Part shown: in pieces, positions 1-5,049 of the stretch
How the letters are laid out: the number at the start of each line of letters is the position of its first letter
Position numbering within the stretch: position 1 is the first letter of the stretch
Source: Acidobacteriota bacterium
GTDB lineage: Bacteria; Acidobacteriota; Terriglobia; Terriglobales; SCQP01
Length of the DNA: 5,049 nucleotides
Assembly: GCA_021823305.1 (NCBI GenBank)
Contig: JAKAOE010000189.1
Location: 1-5,049, forward strand
Reading direction: 5' to 3'
Position numbers and translations under genes: made by a program
The notes under the pieces: generated by a model
What the model saw: only the letters and a program-made list of their open reading frames with translations
Told to the model about the DNA's origin: nothing
The model's database searches: none

Positions 1-242
1 CCGATCTTCGCCGCGTTTGGGTGCCGCCCCACCCAACCCGCCACCAGCTCGAACATGGTCTCGTCCGCCACCAGCCCGCCCGCCGCCAAAATCGGCGCCA
101 CCCGCCGCCCCAACTCGCTGCCCGCGGCGATCGCCGCCCGCAGCAGGTCGCCGCTCGAGACGTGCAGATACCCCGCCGCGCGCAGCCGCGCCGCCTGCGT
201 GCCCTTGCCGCAGCCCGGCGGGCCGATGAAGGTCAACCGCAA
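1..242 (-). CDS. adk: Adenylate kinase, N-terminal part (runs off left edge)
   Basis: Adenylate kinase catalyses ATP + AMP <-> 2 ADP in the cytoplasm. Only about the first 80 residues are present. The protein opens MRLTFIGPPGCGKGT, with the Walker A P-loop at residues 7-15. This is followed by HVSSGDLLRAAI (about residues 28-39), matching the family's (I/V)STGDMLRAA AMP-binding segment with Ser for Thr, then GSELGRRVAPILAAGG and LVADETMFELV, matching the NMP-binding region of Adk. The downstream DGFPRT motif and LID domain lie outside the window. I chose the TTG at 242 because it aligns with the usual Met about six residues before GPPG and has GGATAGG six bases upstream. TTG at 248 is possible, but that site would abut its Shine-Dalgarno. 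The gene follows the cupin gene with a 7-base gap, so the two are probably cotranscribed. It is very probably a true adenylate kinase; another nucleoside monophosphate kinase cannot be fully excluded from the N-terminus alone. Confidence 0.93.
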   Translation of the reverse strand, partial: MRLTFIGPPGCGKGTQAARLRAAGYLHVSSGDLLRAAIAAGSELGRRVAPILAAGGLVADETMFELVAGWVGRHPNAAKI

Positions 243-248
243 CGCCAA

Positions 249-255
249 CCTATCC
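249..255 (-). promoter_or_regulatory. Shine-Dalgarno of adk, overlapping the cupin stop codon
   Basis: Read on the minus strand the bases are GGATAGG, which contain the TAG stop of the cupin gene. They lie six bases before TTG 242 and directly next to TTG 248. The spacing favours the TTG at 242 as the adk start. The overlap suggests that ribosomes finishing the cupin could reinitiate on adk; that coupling is an inference. Confidence 0.5.
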
Positions 256-633
256 GCCGCCGCGCAAGTAGGCGTCCGACTTGTTGATCCAATCCGCCCG
301 CGGCGGCGTGAAGACATCGATGTCCACGGTGTCTTCCAGCGCCACCGCGGCATGCGGCATATGCGGCGGAATGCACAGCACCTCGCCCGCCCGCACCACC
401 ACCGTGCGCCCGTCAATGTCGAATTGCAGCGCCCCCTCCAGCACCCACGTCACCTGCTCGTTCGCATGGCTGTGCCGCGGAACCACCGCCCCCCGCTGGA
501 GCAGAATGCGCGCCAGCATCACCTCCCCGCCCACCACGAAGTGGCGCGCGATCAGCGGGTTCAACTGTTCCAATGCAATGTCGTCCCAGCGAGTGTGCTG
601 CAGTCTCCCGCGGGTTCCGGCTGTCTCGCCCAT
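250..633 (-). CDS. Small single-domain cupin protein
   Basis: A 127-residue cytoplasmic protein without signal peptide, the usual size for a one-barrel cupin. Motif 1 is visible at residues 48-67 (GAVVPRHSHANEQVTWVLEG), with probable metal ligands His54, His56 and Glu59 or Gln60. Motif 2 at residues 83-94 (GEVLCIPPHMPH) supplies the fourth ligand, His94; the usual PxG is PPH here. These are the standard positions for a mononuclear metal site in the double-stranded beta-helix. The ATG at 633 is preceded by AGGGGAGGG (637-645), with the GGAGG core four bases from the start. A longer reading to 852 adds an Arg-rich stretch with no such site and is unlikely. The gene sits just upstream of adk and diverges from the lipoprotein gene. 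The substrate cannot be told: small cupins include dioxygenases, isomerases and sugar-binding regulators, and the HxHxNEQVTxVLEG form is common in uncharacterised family members. Confidence 0.9.
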   Translation of the reverse strand: MGETAGTRGRLQHTRWDDIALEQLNPLIARHFVVGGEVMLARILLQRGAVVPRHSHANEQVTWVLEGALQFDIDGRTVVVRAGEVLCIPPHMPHAAVALEDTVDIDVFTPPRADWINKSDAYLRGGG

Positions 634-654
634 GAGCCCTCCCCTGACCCGGTG

Positions 655-683
655 ACTATAGCAAAACCGCCCAAAAAGAGTAA
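655..683 (-). promoter_or_regulatory. Probable promoter of the cupin-adk unit (extended -10)
   Basis: On the minus strand TGC TATAGT (655-663) is an extended -10 with five of six matches to TATAAT. A weak -35-like TTACTC (678-683) lies 17 bases upstream. Transcription would start near 648, leaving a leader of about 15 bases that carries the cupin Shine-Dalgarno. The site lies in the only AT-richer patch of the divergent region. Sigma-70-like recognition is assumed. Confidence 0.5.
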
Positions 684-688
684 TTTCT

Positions 689-875
689 ACCCGCCGCCGC
701 GCCCGCCGCCCGCGCAAACCTCGCGTCCGGCGGGGAAAGTCCGGCTGGCAACCGGCGTGCTGGACTCTTCGTGATGCCCAGCCCGTCCCCCCGCTCCGCC
801 AAAATTTTCGCCGGCTGGCGAGTCGGGCGACTCCCCCCGGGGTTGAAAGCAACCAGTTGGAGGTCAGGAGAGTTT
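689..875 (+). other. Non-coding structured leader upstream of the first lipoprotein gene
   Basis: No credible gene lies between the divergent promoter patch and ATG 876. The stretch holds a run of inverted repeats. AGTCCGGC (738-745) pairs with GCTGGACT (759-766) with one G-U pair. TCGCC/GGCGA (808-812/817-821) overlaps GAGTC/GACTC (820-824/829-833), so these two hairpins exclude each other. GGTTG/CAACC (841-845/850-854) closes on an AAAG loop just before the Shine-Dalgarno AGGAG (866-870). An AAAATTTT palindrome lies at 801-808. I see no plus-strand promoter with good -35 and -10 boxes. If transcription begins in the AT-richer patch near 656-690, this is a 5' leader of roughly 190 bases. It does not match the conserved cores I know for c-di-GMP-I, cobalamin, TPP or SAM riboswitches. 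The regulatory role is unproven. Confidence 0.35.
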
Positions 876-2318
876 ATGGTCACTCGTGCTATTTCCGTCT
901 CTCGCACCCGCTCCCTGGCGGCGCTGCTCGCGCTCGCCGCCTCAGTTTCCCTCGCCGCCTGCGGCGGCAGCTCCGGCGCCAGCCCGAGCTCGAACACCAG
1001 CGGTTCCGGCGCCTCCGCCAGCCCGGCGGTGATCACCGTCGGCGACGCGCCCATGAGCAGCGTGCTCTCCGCCCTGGTCACCATCTCCGCCGTCAACTTC
1101 ACCAGCGCCAGCGGCACGGTCAACCTGCTGACCCAGCCGCGGACCATCGAACTCACCCAGTTGGGCGGCATCCAGGCTCCGATCGAGATGGATTCCCTCC
1201 CGCAAGGCACCTACACCAGCCTCAGCGTCACCGTCACCGCAGCCCAGATCACCTACATCGACCCCACCACCCAGAAGGTGGTGCAGGCCACCGCGACCAT
1301 CCCCGCCGCCAGCGCCACCGCCAGCATCATCCTCACCAACCCGCTGGTGGTCAACTCCACCGCCGCCACCGACGTCCGCTTCGACTTCGACCTGCAGAAG
1401 TCGCTCGACCTCACCAGCGGCGTCGTGACCTTCACGCCGGCGGTGAGCGCCGCGGTAGCCCGCGTGGACACGGAAACCGACGCCGACCGCGAACTCCACG
1501 TCACCGGCACCGTCACCGCCGTGGATACCACCAAGAACACCATCACCGTCACCAGCTCCGATACCGGCCTGAGCGTGACCCTCAACGTCACCTCCTCCAC
1601 CCAGTTCGACAGCAACATCACGCTCGCCACGCTGCAGACCGGCACCCTGATTCACACCGTGGACCAGGTCAATAGCGACGGCTCCATCACCGCCCTCGAA
1701 GTCAACGCCACCGACGACGGCCAGAGCGAGGACGACGGCGGCCGCGTGGACGGCGGCATCGTCACCGCCACCACCGTCGACAGCAACAACAACCTCACCT
1801 CCTTCACCATGGTCATCCGCGACAGCCTGCACGAAGACAACGTCGGCCAGACCGTGACCGTGGATGTCAACTCCTCGACCTTGTTCAAGGACTCGCTCAT
1901 CGCCCAGAACGCCGGCCTGGCCACCTTTGACCAGACCCAGGTGTTCCCCGGCCAAGGCGTCTGGGTCGCCGGCAGCAAGGTCAACGCCACCACCGCCCTG
2001 GCCACTGAAATCAGGCCCGCCGCGGTCAACCCCTACGGCCTGACCAACGCGGCGGTGCAGACCGCCAGCGGCGGCAACGGCTACGTCATTTCCCTGCTGC
2101 TCAACGCCAACAGCAACTTCGCTGAGTTCGCCGGTTTGACGTCCCTGAACGTCGATACCAACGCCAACACGGTGTTCGACGGCCAGACGCTGACCAGCGC
2201 CAACGTCGCCAGCCTGGCCGTCGACACCCCGCTAGTGGCGCGCGGCTTCCTATCCACCAGCAGCGGAACCGATACCCTCTTCTGCTCCCACCTGCACGAG
2301 CTGGGCAGCGAACAGTAG
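876..2318 (+). CDS. Lipoprotein with DUF4382-like and DUF5666-like domains (copy 1)
   Basis: A 480-residue exported lipoprotein of unknown function. A basic n-region (Arg4, Arg10, Arg12) and hydrophobic segment lead to the lipobox LAAC, with Cys29 as the lipidated residue. Gly30 fits outer-membrane sorting. Residues 30-50 are a Ser/Gly/Ala linker. Residues 52-197 resemble DUF4382: VGDAPMSSVLSALVTISAV, then LPQGTYTSLSV. Three beta-rich segments of DUF5666 type follow: about 206-278 (HVTGTVTAVDTTKNTITV), 290-381 (GIVTATTVD ... FPGQGVWVAG ... ATEIRP) and a weaker one at 393-475. Residues 279-292 are an acidic linker. The ATG at 876 follows AGGAG at five bases; an in-frame GTG at 771 would put 35 residues ahead of the signal peptide and has no support. 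The C-terminus reads CSHLHELGSEQ, unlike its paralogue. A terminator follows directly, so it is likely monocistronic. Domain names rest on recalled sequence patterns. Confidence 0.9.
   Translation: MVTRAISVSRTRSLAALLALAASVSLAACGGSSGASPSSNTSGSGASASPAVITVGDAPMSSVLSALVTISAVNFTSASGTVNLLTQPRTIELTQLGGIQAPIEMDSLPQGTYTSLSVTVTAAQITYIDPTTQKVVQATATIPAASATASIILTNPLVVNSTAATDVRFDFDLQKSLDLTSGVVTFTPAVSAAVARVDTETDADRELHVTGTVTAVDTTKNTITVTSSDTGLSVTLNVTSSTQFDSNITLATLQTGTLIHTVDQVNSDGSITALEVNATDDGQSEDDGGRVDGGIVTATTVDSNNNLTSFTMVIRDSLHEDNVGQTVTVDVNSSTLFKDSLIAQNAGLATFDQTQVFPGQGVWVAGSKVNATTALATEIRPAAVNPYGLTNAAVQTASGGNGYVISLLLNANSNFAEFAGLTSLNVDTNANTVFDGQTLTSANVASLAVDTPLVARGFLSTSSGTDTLFCSHLHELGSEQ
1911..1954 (+). repeat. 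44-nt conserved block, copy 1 (partner at 3743-3786)
   Basis: This segment encodes AGLATFDQTQVFPGQ in the first lipoprotein (residues 346-360). It differs from the block at 3743-3786 by only two bases, both silent third positions (GAC/GAT and GTG/GTC). The flanking coding sequence of the two paralogues is much more diverged. The block lies within the second DUF5666-like unit, at the GQxVxVxG strand. Confidence 0.85.
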
Positions 2319-2346
2319 AAATCGCATAAAGTATGCAATCAACCTG

Positions 2347-2382
2347 CGGCTCGCCGGCCCCGCCGGCGAGCCGTTTTCTTTT
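2347..2382 (+). terminator. Intrinsic terminator of the first lipoprotein gene
   Basis: CGGCTCGCCGGC (2347-2358) pairs perfectly with GCCGGCGAGCCG (2362-2373) across a three-base CCC loop, giving a 12-bp GC-rich stem. TTTTCTTTT (2374-2382) follows. It begins 28 bases after the stop codon. Confidence 0.93.
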
Positions 2383-2556
2383 CCCCGCCGCCACTGCCGC
2401 GCGCGGCCGGGTCTCCTCGTGATGTCCGATCTCCGATTGCGAGGCTCTTGCACCCGGCCCGGGGCGCCGGGTACATAATTCATCATCACGTCACGAAGGG
2501 TGTTGACAGGTGTAGTCAGATGTGCGAAAGTTGCCACGTCTTGCGCTCCGGCTGCT

Positions 2557-2575
2557 TGTTGCCAGCCGGGCAACA
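2557..2575 (+). other. Perfect 7-bp hairpin in the leader of the second lipoprotein gene
   Basis: TGTTGCC (2557-2563) pairs with GGCAACA (2569-2575) across AGCCG. It lies about 60 bases before the ATG, and the next T-run (2593-2597) is 17 bases further on, so it is not a normal terminator. Bases 2558-2568 are the reverse complement of 742-752 in the other lipoprotein leader. It could be an RNA hairpin or a DNA operator. Confidence 0.35.
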
Positions 2576-2622
2576 GGGCTTGTGACGGTTGCTTTTTGTA
2601 CTTCATTTCGATTTGACTTACC

Positions 2623-2629
2623 GGGAGGT
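2623..2629 (+). promoter_or_regulatory. Shine-Dalgarno of the second lipoprotein gene
   Basis: GGGAGGT serves either ATG 2639 (ten bases from GGAGG) or in-frame GTG 2633 (four bases). The first lipoprotein gene has the same GGAGGTCA octamer upstream of its ATG, and alignment of the two leaders places ATG 2639 as the equivalent start. The alternative would only add Val-Leu to the signal peptide. Confidence 0.7.
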
Positions 2630-2638
2630 CAAGTGCTC

Positions 2639-4180
2639 ATGTCGCCTCGTTCTCGCGTAATCTGCTTCGCCGTAGCCGCCGGTTTCGCTTCCGCTCTGCT
2701 GGCGGGTTGCGGCGGCTCCAGCAGTAACCCCGTCCAGCTCCCCAGCCAAAGCTCGCCGCCGCCGATCTCCAGCCCCACTTATGTTTCGGCCGGCGATGCG
2801 CCGATGGCGAATGTCCTGGCTGCCGAGGTTACTTTCTCCGCAATTACCGCGACCGATGCGAGCGGCAACTCGGTTTCCCTGCTGGCCGCGCCGGCCACGC
2901 TTGACTTGGCCCATCTCGGTGGCGCGCGGGCGCCCATCGCTGTCGGCAGCCTCGGTGCGGACAGCTTCGCTTCCATCTCCTATACCATCAGCGGCGTCAC
3001 CGTCAGCTACGTGGACGGCACCGGCACGGTTCAGCCCAACGTCGCCGCCACGCTCTCCTGCGGCGCAAACACCACCACCTGCACCTTCACCCCGGCGGCC
3101 GGCACAGCGCCGGCGACCGTCGCCGTGACCGTCACTCTGACGAACGCCAAGGGCCCCGCCCCGCTGGTCGTGGGCGACTCGACCGCCACCGACGTCGGGC
3201 TGGAGTTCAATTTGGCCAGCGCCCTCGATCTCACCGGCACCACGGTAACATTTACGCCGAACGCCACGATCAGCGCCTCGCAGGTCGAGAACGAAGCCGC
3301 CCCGCCGACGCTGGAACTGGATGGCACGGTCAGCTCCGCCAACGCCAGCAACAACTCGGTCATCTTGAAGATGGCGAGCGGCGTCTCGGCGCAGGAAGCC
3401 TTCACCACCGGCGCGCTCGACGACAATCTCACCGTCGCCGCCGTGCAGCCCGGCACCGTTCTCTACACCAAGGCCACGCTCAACACCAGCGGCTCCTTCA
3501 CCGCTACCACGGCGGAGGATCCCAACGGCGGCGTGGCGCTCGGCACCGGCGACGAAGTGGTCAGCGGCATCGTCACCGCGACCACGGTGGATAACACCAC
3601 GACGCCGCCCACGCTTACCAGCGTGACCGTGGTCCCCAACCAGAGCACCAACTCCGCCACGGGTACCGCCGATCTTGGCACCGCCATCACCATCCCGGTC
3701 GCCTCCACCACGCTCATCAAGGACACCGCGCCCGCCACCGCCGCCGGCCTGGCCACCTTTGATCAGACCCAGGTCTTCCCCGGCCAGTCGGTGATGCTCG
3801 CCTGGACCGACATCGCGGCGACCAAGACCGCGCCAGCCAGCATGATTGCCGACGAGATCCGGCCTGCGCCGGTCAGCACCTCGGGCACCTCCGCCAGCGC
3901 GGTCACCGCCACCAGCGGCGTTTCAAGCTTCACCCTGGTGCCCGATCCCGCCACCAACTACGCCGCATTCGTGCCGATCGCCACCGAGACCGCCTCCGCC
4001 AACGCGGCCACTTCGGTCAACGTCACCGACGGCAGCGGCAACTCCTATACCAGCGCCGCCGCGCTCGCCACCGGGGGCAGCGGCAGCGGAATGCCGACCG
4101 GCACCACGGTGACGGCGCAGGGCTACCTCAGCTCCGCGGCGGGCGCCTACACGCTGTTCCTGGCCACGCTGGGCAACTAA
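2639..4180 (+). CDS. Lipoprotein with DUF4382-like and DUF5666-like domains (copy 2)
   Basis: A 513-residue paralogue of the upstream lipoprotein, function unknown. The signal peptide ends in LLAGC with lipidated Cys24 followed by Gly, then a Ser/Pro linker (26-47). The DUF4382-like domain (about 49-215) carries AGDAPMANVLAAEVTFSAI and LDLAHLGGARAPI. It has an insertion of about 20 residues relative to copy 1, containing Cys141 and Cys148, which could form a disulfide in the oxidising envelope. DUF5666-like units follow at about 225-295, 307-412 (GIVTATTVD ... AGLATFDQTQVFPGQ ... ADEIRPAPV) and 420-510. The third unit is stretched by a Gly/Ser loop (479-484). It ends plainly in TLFLATLGN. Composition is dominated by Ala, Thr, Ser and Val with few charges, typical of secreted beta proteins. 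It is flanked by terminators on both sides, so it is probably transcribed alone. The pair most likely arose by an old tandem duplication. A surface or periplasmic role is inferred only from the lipobox. Confidence 0.9.
   Translation: MSPRSRVICFAVAAGFASALLAGCGGSSSNPVQLPSQSSPPPISSPTYVSAGDAPMANVLAAEVTFSAITATDASGNSVSLLAAPATLDLAHLGGARAPIAVGSLGADSFASISYTISGVTVSYVDGTGTVQPNVAATLSCGANTTTCTFTPAAGTAPATVAVTVTLTNAKGPAPLVVGDSTATDVGLEFNLASALDLTGTTVTFTPNATISASQVENEAAPPTLELDGTVSSANASNNSVILKMASGVSAQEAFTTGALDDNLTVAAVQPGTVLYTKATLNTSGSFTATTAEDPNGGVALGTGDEVVSGIVTATTVDNTTTPPTLTSVTVVPNQSTNSATGTADLGTAITIPVASTTLIKDTAPATAAGLATFDQTQVFPGQSVMLAWTDIAATKTAPASMIADEIRPAPVSTSGTSASAVTATSGVSSFTLVPDPATNYAAFVPIATETASANAATSVNVTDGSGNSYTSAAALATGGSGSGMPTGTTVTAQGYLSSAAGAYTLFLATLGN
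3743..3786 (+). repeat. 44-nt conserved block, copy 2 (partner at 1911-1954)
   Basis: This encodes the same AGLATFDQTQVFPGQ peptide (residues 369-383 of copy 2). It matches the first block at 42 of 44 bases, in direct orientation. The two copies are 1832 bases apart. Confidence 0.85.
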
Positions 4181-4199
4181 CCGCCGTTCCCGAGGCATG

Positions 4200-4239
4200 A
4201 GAAGCCGCCCGCCGGGGACCCGGCGGGCGGCTTCTTTTT
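4200..4239 (+). terminator. Intrinsic terminator of the second lipoprotein gene
   Basis: A 15-bp perfect stem (4201-4215 with 4220-4234) closes on a four-base GGAC loop and is followed by TTTTT (4235-4239). The left arm begins GAAGCCGCCC and the right arm ends GGGCGGCTTC. It starts about 20 bases after the stop codon and ends 43 bases before the next ATG. Confidence 0.95.
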
Positions 4240-4260
4240 GCGGCGCGGCGGGAGTACACT
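4232..4260 (+). promoter_or_regulatory. Possible promoter of the M13 peptidase gene
   Basis: TACACT (4255-4260) matches four of six -10 bases and is 17 bases from TTCTTT (4232-4237), a poor -35 lying inside the preceding terminator tail. The short gap between the strong terminator and the ATG means a promoter must lie close by, or inside the terminator, if the gene is expressed independently. No clear Shine-Dalgarno precedes ATG 4283. Confidence 0.25.
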
Positions 4261-4282
4261 GCTCGCTAACCGGTTCCGACCC

Positions 4283-5047
4283 ATGCGACCTATTGTTTCC
4301 CGCCTGCTCCTGATTGGCGCCGCCGCCTGCCTGCTCGCCTGTTCCCATTCCGCGCCGGCGAAGCCGCCGCTGCGCGGCGTGGACATGGCCGCACTCGACA
4401 CCGGCGTCCAGCCCTGCCAGGACTTCTATCAATACGCCTGCGGCAATTGGATCGCCCATCACCTCATCCCCCGGGATCAGGCCTCCTGGGGCAGCTTCCA
4501 GGCGCTGGCGCAGCGCAATCAGGAGGCGCTGCACAAGATCCTCCAGGCGGCGCGCCGCAACCCCGCCCACAAGGACCTGGTGACGCAGGAAGTCGGCGAC
4601 TACTACACCGCCTGCATGGACCGCTCCGCCGCCAACGCCGGCGGCCTCCACCCGCTCCATCTCGAGCTCGGCAACATCGCCGGCATCGCCAACCGCAAAC
4701 AGCTCGCGGCCGAGATCGCCCGCCTCCAGGTGGACGGCGTCAACGTTCTCTTCAGCTTCGGCAGCGATCAGGACGAGAAGAACGCCACCCAGGAGATCGC
4801 CGAAGCCGACCAGGGCGGCCTCGGCCTGCCCAGCCGCAGCTACTACCTCAAGACCGACGCCAAGTCGGTCACACTGCGCCGGCAATACGCCGCCCACGTG
4901 GCGCGCATGTTCGCCCTCATGGGCGACCCCGCCGCCAAGGCCGCCGCCGAGGCGCGCACCGTGCTGGCGATCGAGACCGCGCTTGCCCGCGCCTCCATGA
5001 CCAACGTCGCGCGCCGCGACCCCCAGGCCGTCTACCACAAGATGTAG
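4283..5047 (+). CDS. M13 family metallopeptidase lipoprotein, N-terminal part ending at a premature stop
   Basis: M13 enzymes (neprilysin/PepO) are zinc endopeptidases that cut peptides outside the cytoplasm. The signal peptide ends in LLAC with lipidated Cys20, followed by Ser. The M13 N-terminal hallmark PCQDFYQYACGNWI is at residues 44-57, YYTACMD at 107-113 and GGLGLPSRSYYL at 178-189. RRDPQAVYHKM at 244-254 matches the family's DPxxxYhKM segment. In full-length members, roughly 630-690 residues, the chain continues after HKM to the zinc site HExxH and ExxxD. Here a TAG (5045-5047) follows the Met, leaving 254 residues and no catalytic centre, two bases before the window end. This may be a pseudogene, a truncation allele or a sequence error at a contig edge. 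ATG 4283 is the only start that puts a normal signal peptide first; an upstream in-frame start at 4238 overlaps the terminator. Family assignment is firm; enzyme activity of this reading is not expected. Confidence 0.88.
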   Translation: MRPIVSRLLLIGAAACLLACSHSAPAKPPLRGVDMAALDTGVQPCQDFYQYACGNWIAHHLIPRDQASWGSFQALAQRNQEALHKILQAARRNPAHKDLVTQEVGDYYTACMDRSAANAGGLHPLHLELGNIAGIANRKQLAAEIARLQVDGVNVLFSFGSDQDEKNATQEIAEADQGGLGLPSRSYYLKTDAKSVTLRRQYAAHVARMFALMGDPAAKAAAEARTVLAIETALARASMTNVARRDPQAVYHKM

Positions 5048-5049
5048 AT

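Larger units (their letters stand above)
2383..2638 (+). promoter_or_regulatory. Intergenic promoter/leader region of the second lipoprotein gene
   Basis: No gene is supported here. Two promoter candidates are visible, neither with two good boxes. CATAAT (2474-2479) matches five of six -10 bases, but its best -35-like element, TTGCAC (2448-2453), is 20 bases upstream. TTGACA (2503-2508) is a perfect -35, but the -10 position 17 bases on reads only GAAAGT. A GC hairpin, CCCGGC/GCCGGG (2453-2458/2466-2471), lies just before CATAAT. Use of the first candidate would give a leader of about 150 bases, of the second about 100. Confidence 0.4.

Noticed and set aside
55..774. Plus-strand open frame (239 codons) across the adk-cupin region
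   Set aside because: It is opposite two genes with clear family motifs, is Pro/Arg-rich, and spans their junction and promoter.
771..875. Upstream GTG start extending the first lipoprotein by 35 residues
   Set aside because: It would bury the signal peptide inside the protein. The Shine-Dalgarno is placed for ATG 876.
689..875. Known riboswitch (c-di-GMP-I, cobalamin, TPP, SAM) in the leader
   Set aside because: The conserved core sequences of these classes are not seen; only hairpins are visible, so no class was assigned.
942..1955. Long minus-strand open frame (337 codons) opposite the first lipoprotein gene
   Set aside because: It is an antisense shadow: its Gly/Asp/Val-heavy product mirrors the GC-rich Thr/Ala/Val codons of the real gene. 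It has no recognisable domain, and the plus strand has a clear signal peptide, Shine-Dalgarno and terminator.
2250..2606. Minus-strand open frame (118 codons) over the intergenic region between the lipoprotein genes
   Set aside because: It covers the terminator stem and the end of the first lipoprotein gene, has no Shine-Dalgarno before its ATG and no recognisable domain.
3923..5038. Long minus-strand open frame (371 codons) opposite the second lipoprotein and M13 genes
   Set aside because: It runs across two real genes and the terminator between them, has low-complexity Gly/Ala/Arg content and matches no family I know.
1..5049. CRISPR array, tRNA, IS ends or a defence island
   Set aside because: No regularly spaced repeats, tRNA-like cloverleaf, transposase motifs or terminal repeats were found.

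Overview
The window is GC-rich bacterial DNA with five protein genes: two on the minus strand at the left and three on the plus strand to the right. All three plus-strand products start with a lipoprotein signal peptide ending in a lipobox cysteine, and the residue after that cysteine is Gly or Ser, not Asp. By the E. coli Lol rule this suggests outer-membrane lipoproteins of a diderm. DUF4382/DUF5666-type lipoproteins, a lipoprotein M13 metallopeptidase and strong GC bias together suggest an Acidobacteriota member. This is an inference from gene content; no rRNA or phylogenetic marker is present to prove it.

Left part (1-688, minus strand): a small single-domain cupin gene (250-633) is followed at once by the 5' part of an adenylate kinase gene (adk, 1-242, running off the left edge). 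A short leader with a good Shine-Dalgarno and an extended -10-like promoter lies upstream of the cupin. The two genes look like one transcript, with the adk Shine-Dalgarno overlapping the cupin stop.

Middle part (689-4239, plus strand): two tandem paralogous lipoproteins of 480 and 513 aa share one architecture: signal peptide, low-complexity Ser-rich linker, DUF4382-like domain, then DUF5666-like beta repeats. Each has its own leader and its own strong intrinsic terminator (2347-2382 and 4200-4239), so they look like separately transcribed duplicates rather than an operon. They have diverged widely but keep a nearly identical 15-residue, 44-nt block (1911-1954 and 3743-3786). The leader of the first gene is long and rich in hairpins. 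Neither lipoprotein has a known biochemical role; a cell-surface or periplasmic structural or binding role is the most that context allows.

Right part (4283-5047): the N-terminal region of an M13 (neprilysin/PepO family) lipoprotein metallopeptidase. It is read up to a TAG stop two bases before the window end, far short of the catalytic HExxH region. The stop is either a real truncation or an edge sequence error.

No tRNA, rRNA, CRISPR array, IS element or clear defence system is visible. The most interesting material is the diverged lipoprotein pair with its frozen motif, the structured leader, and the stop in the M13 gene.
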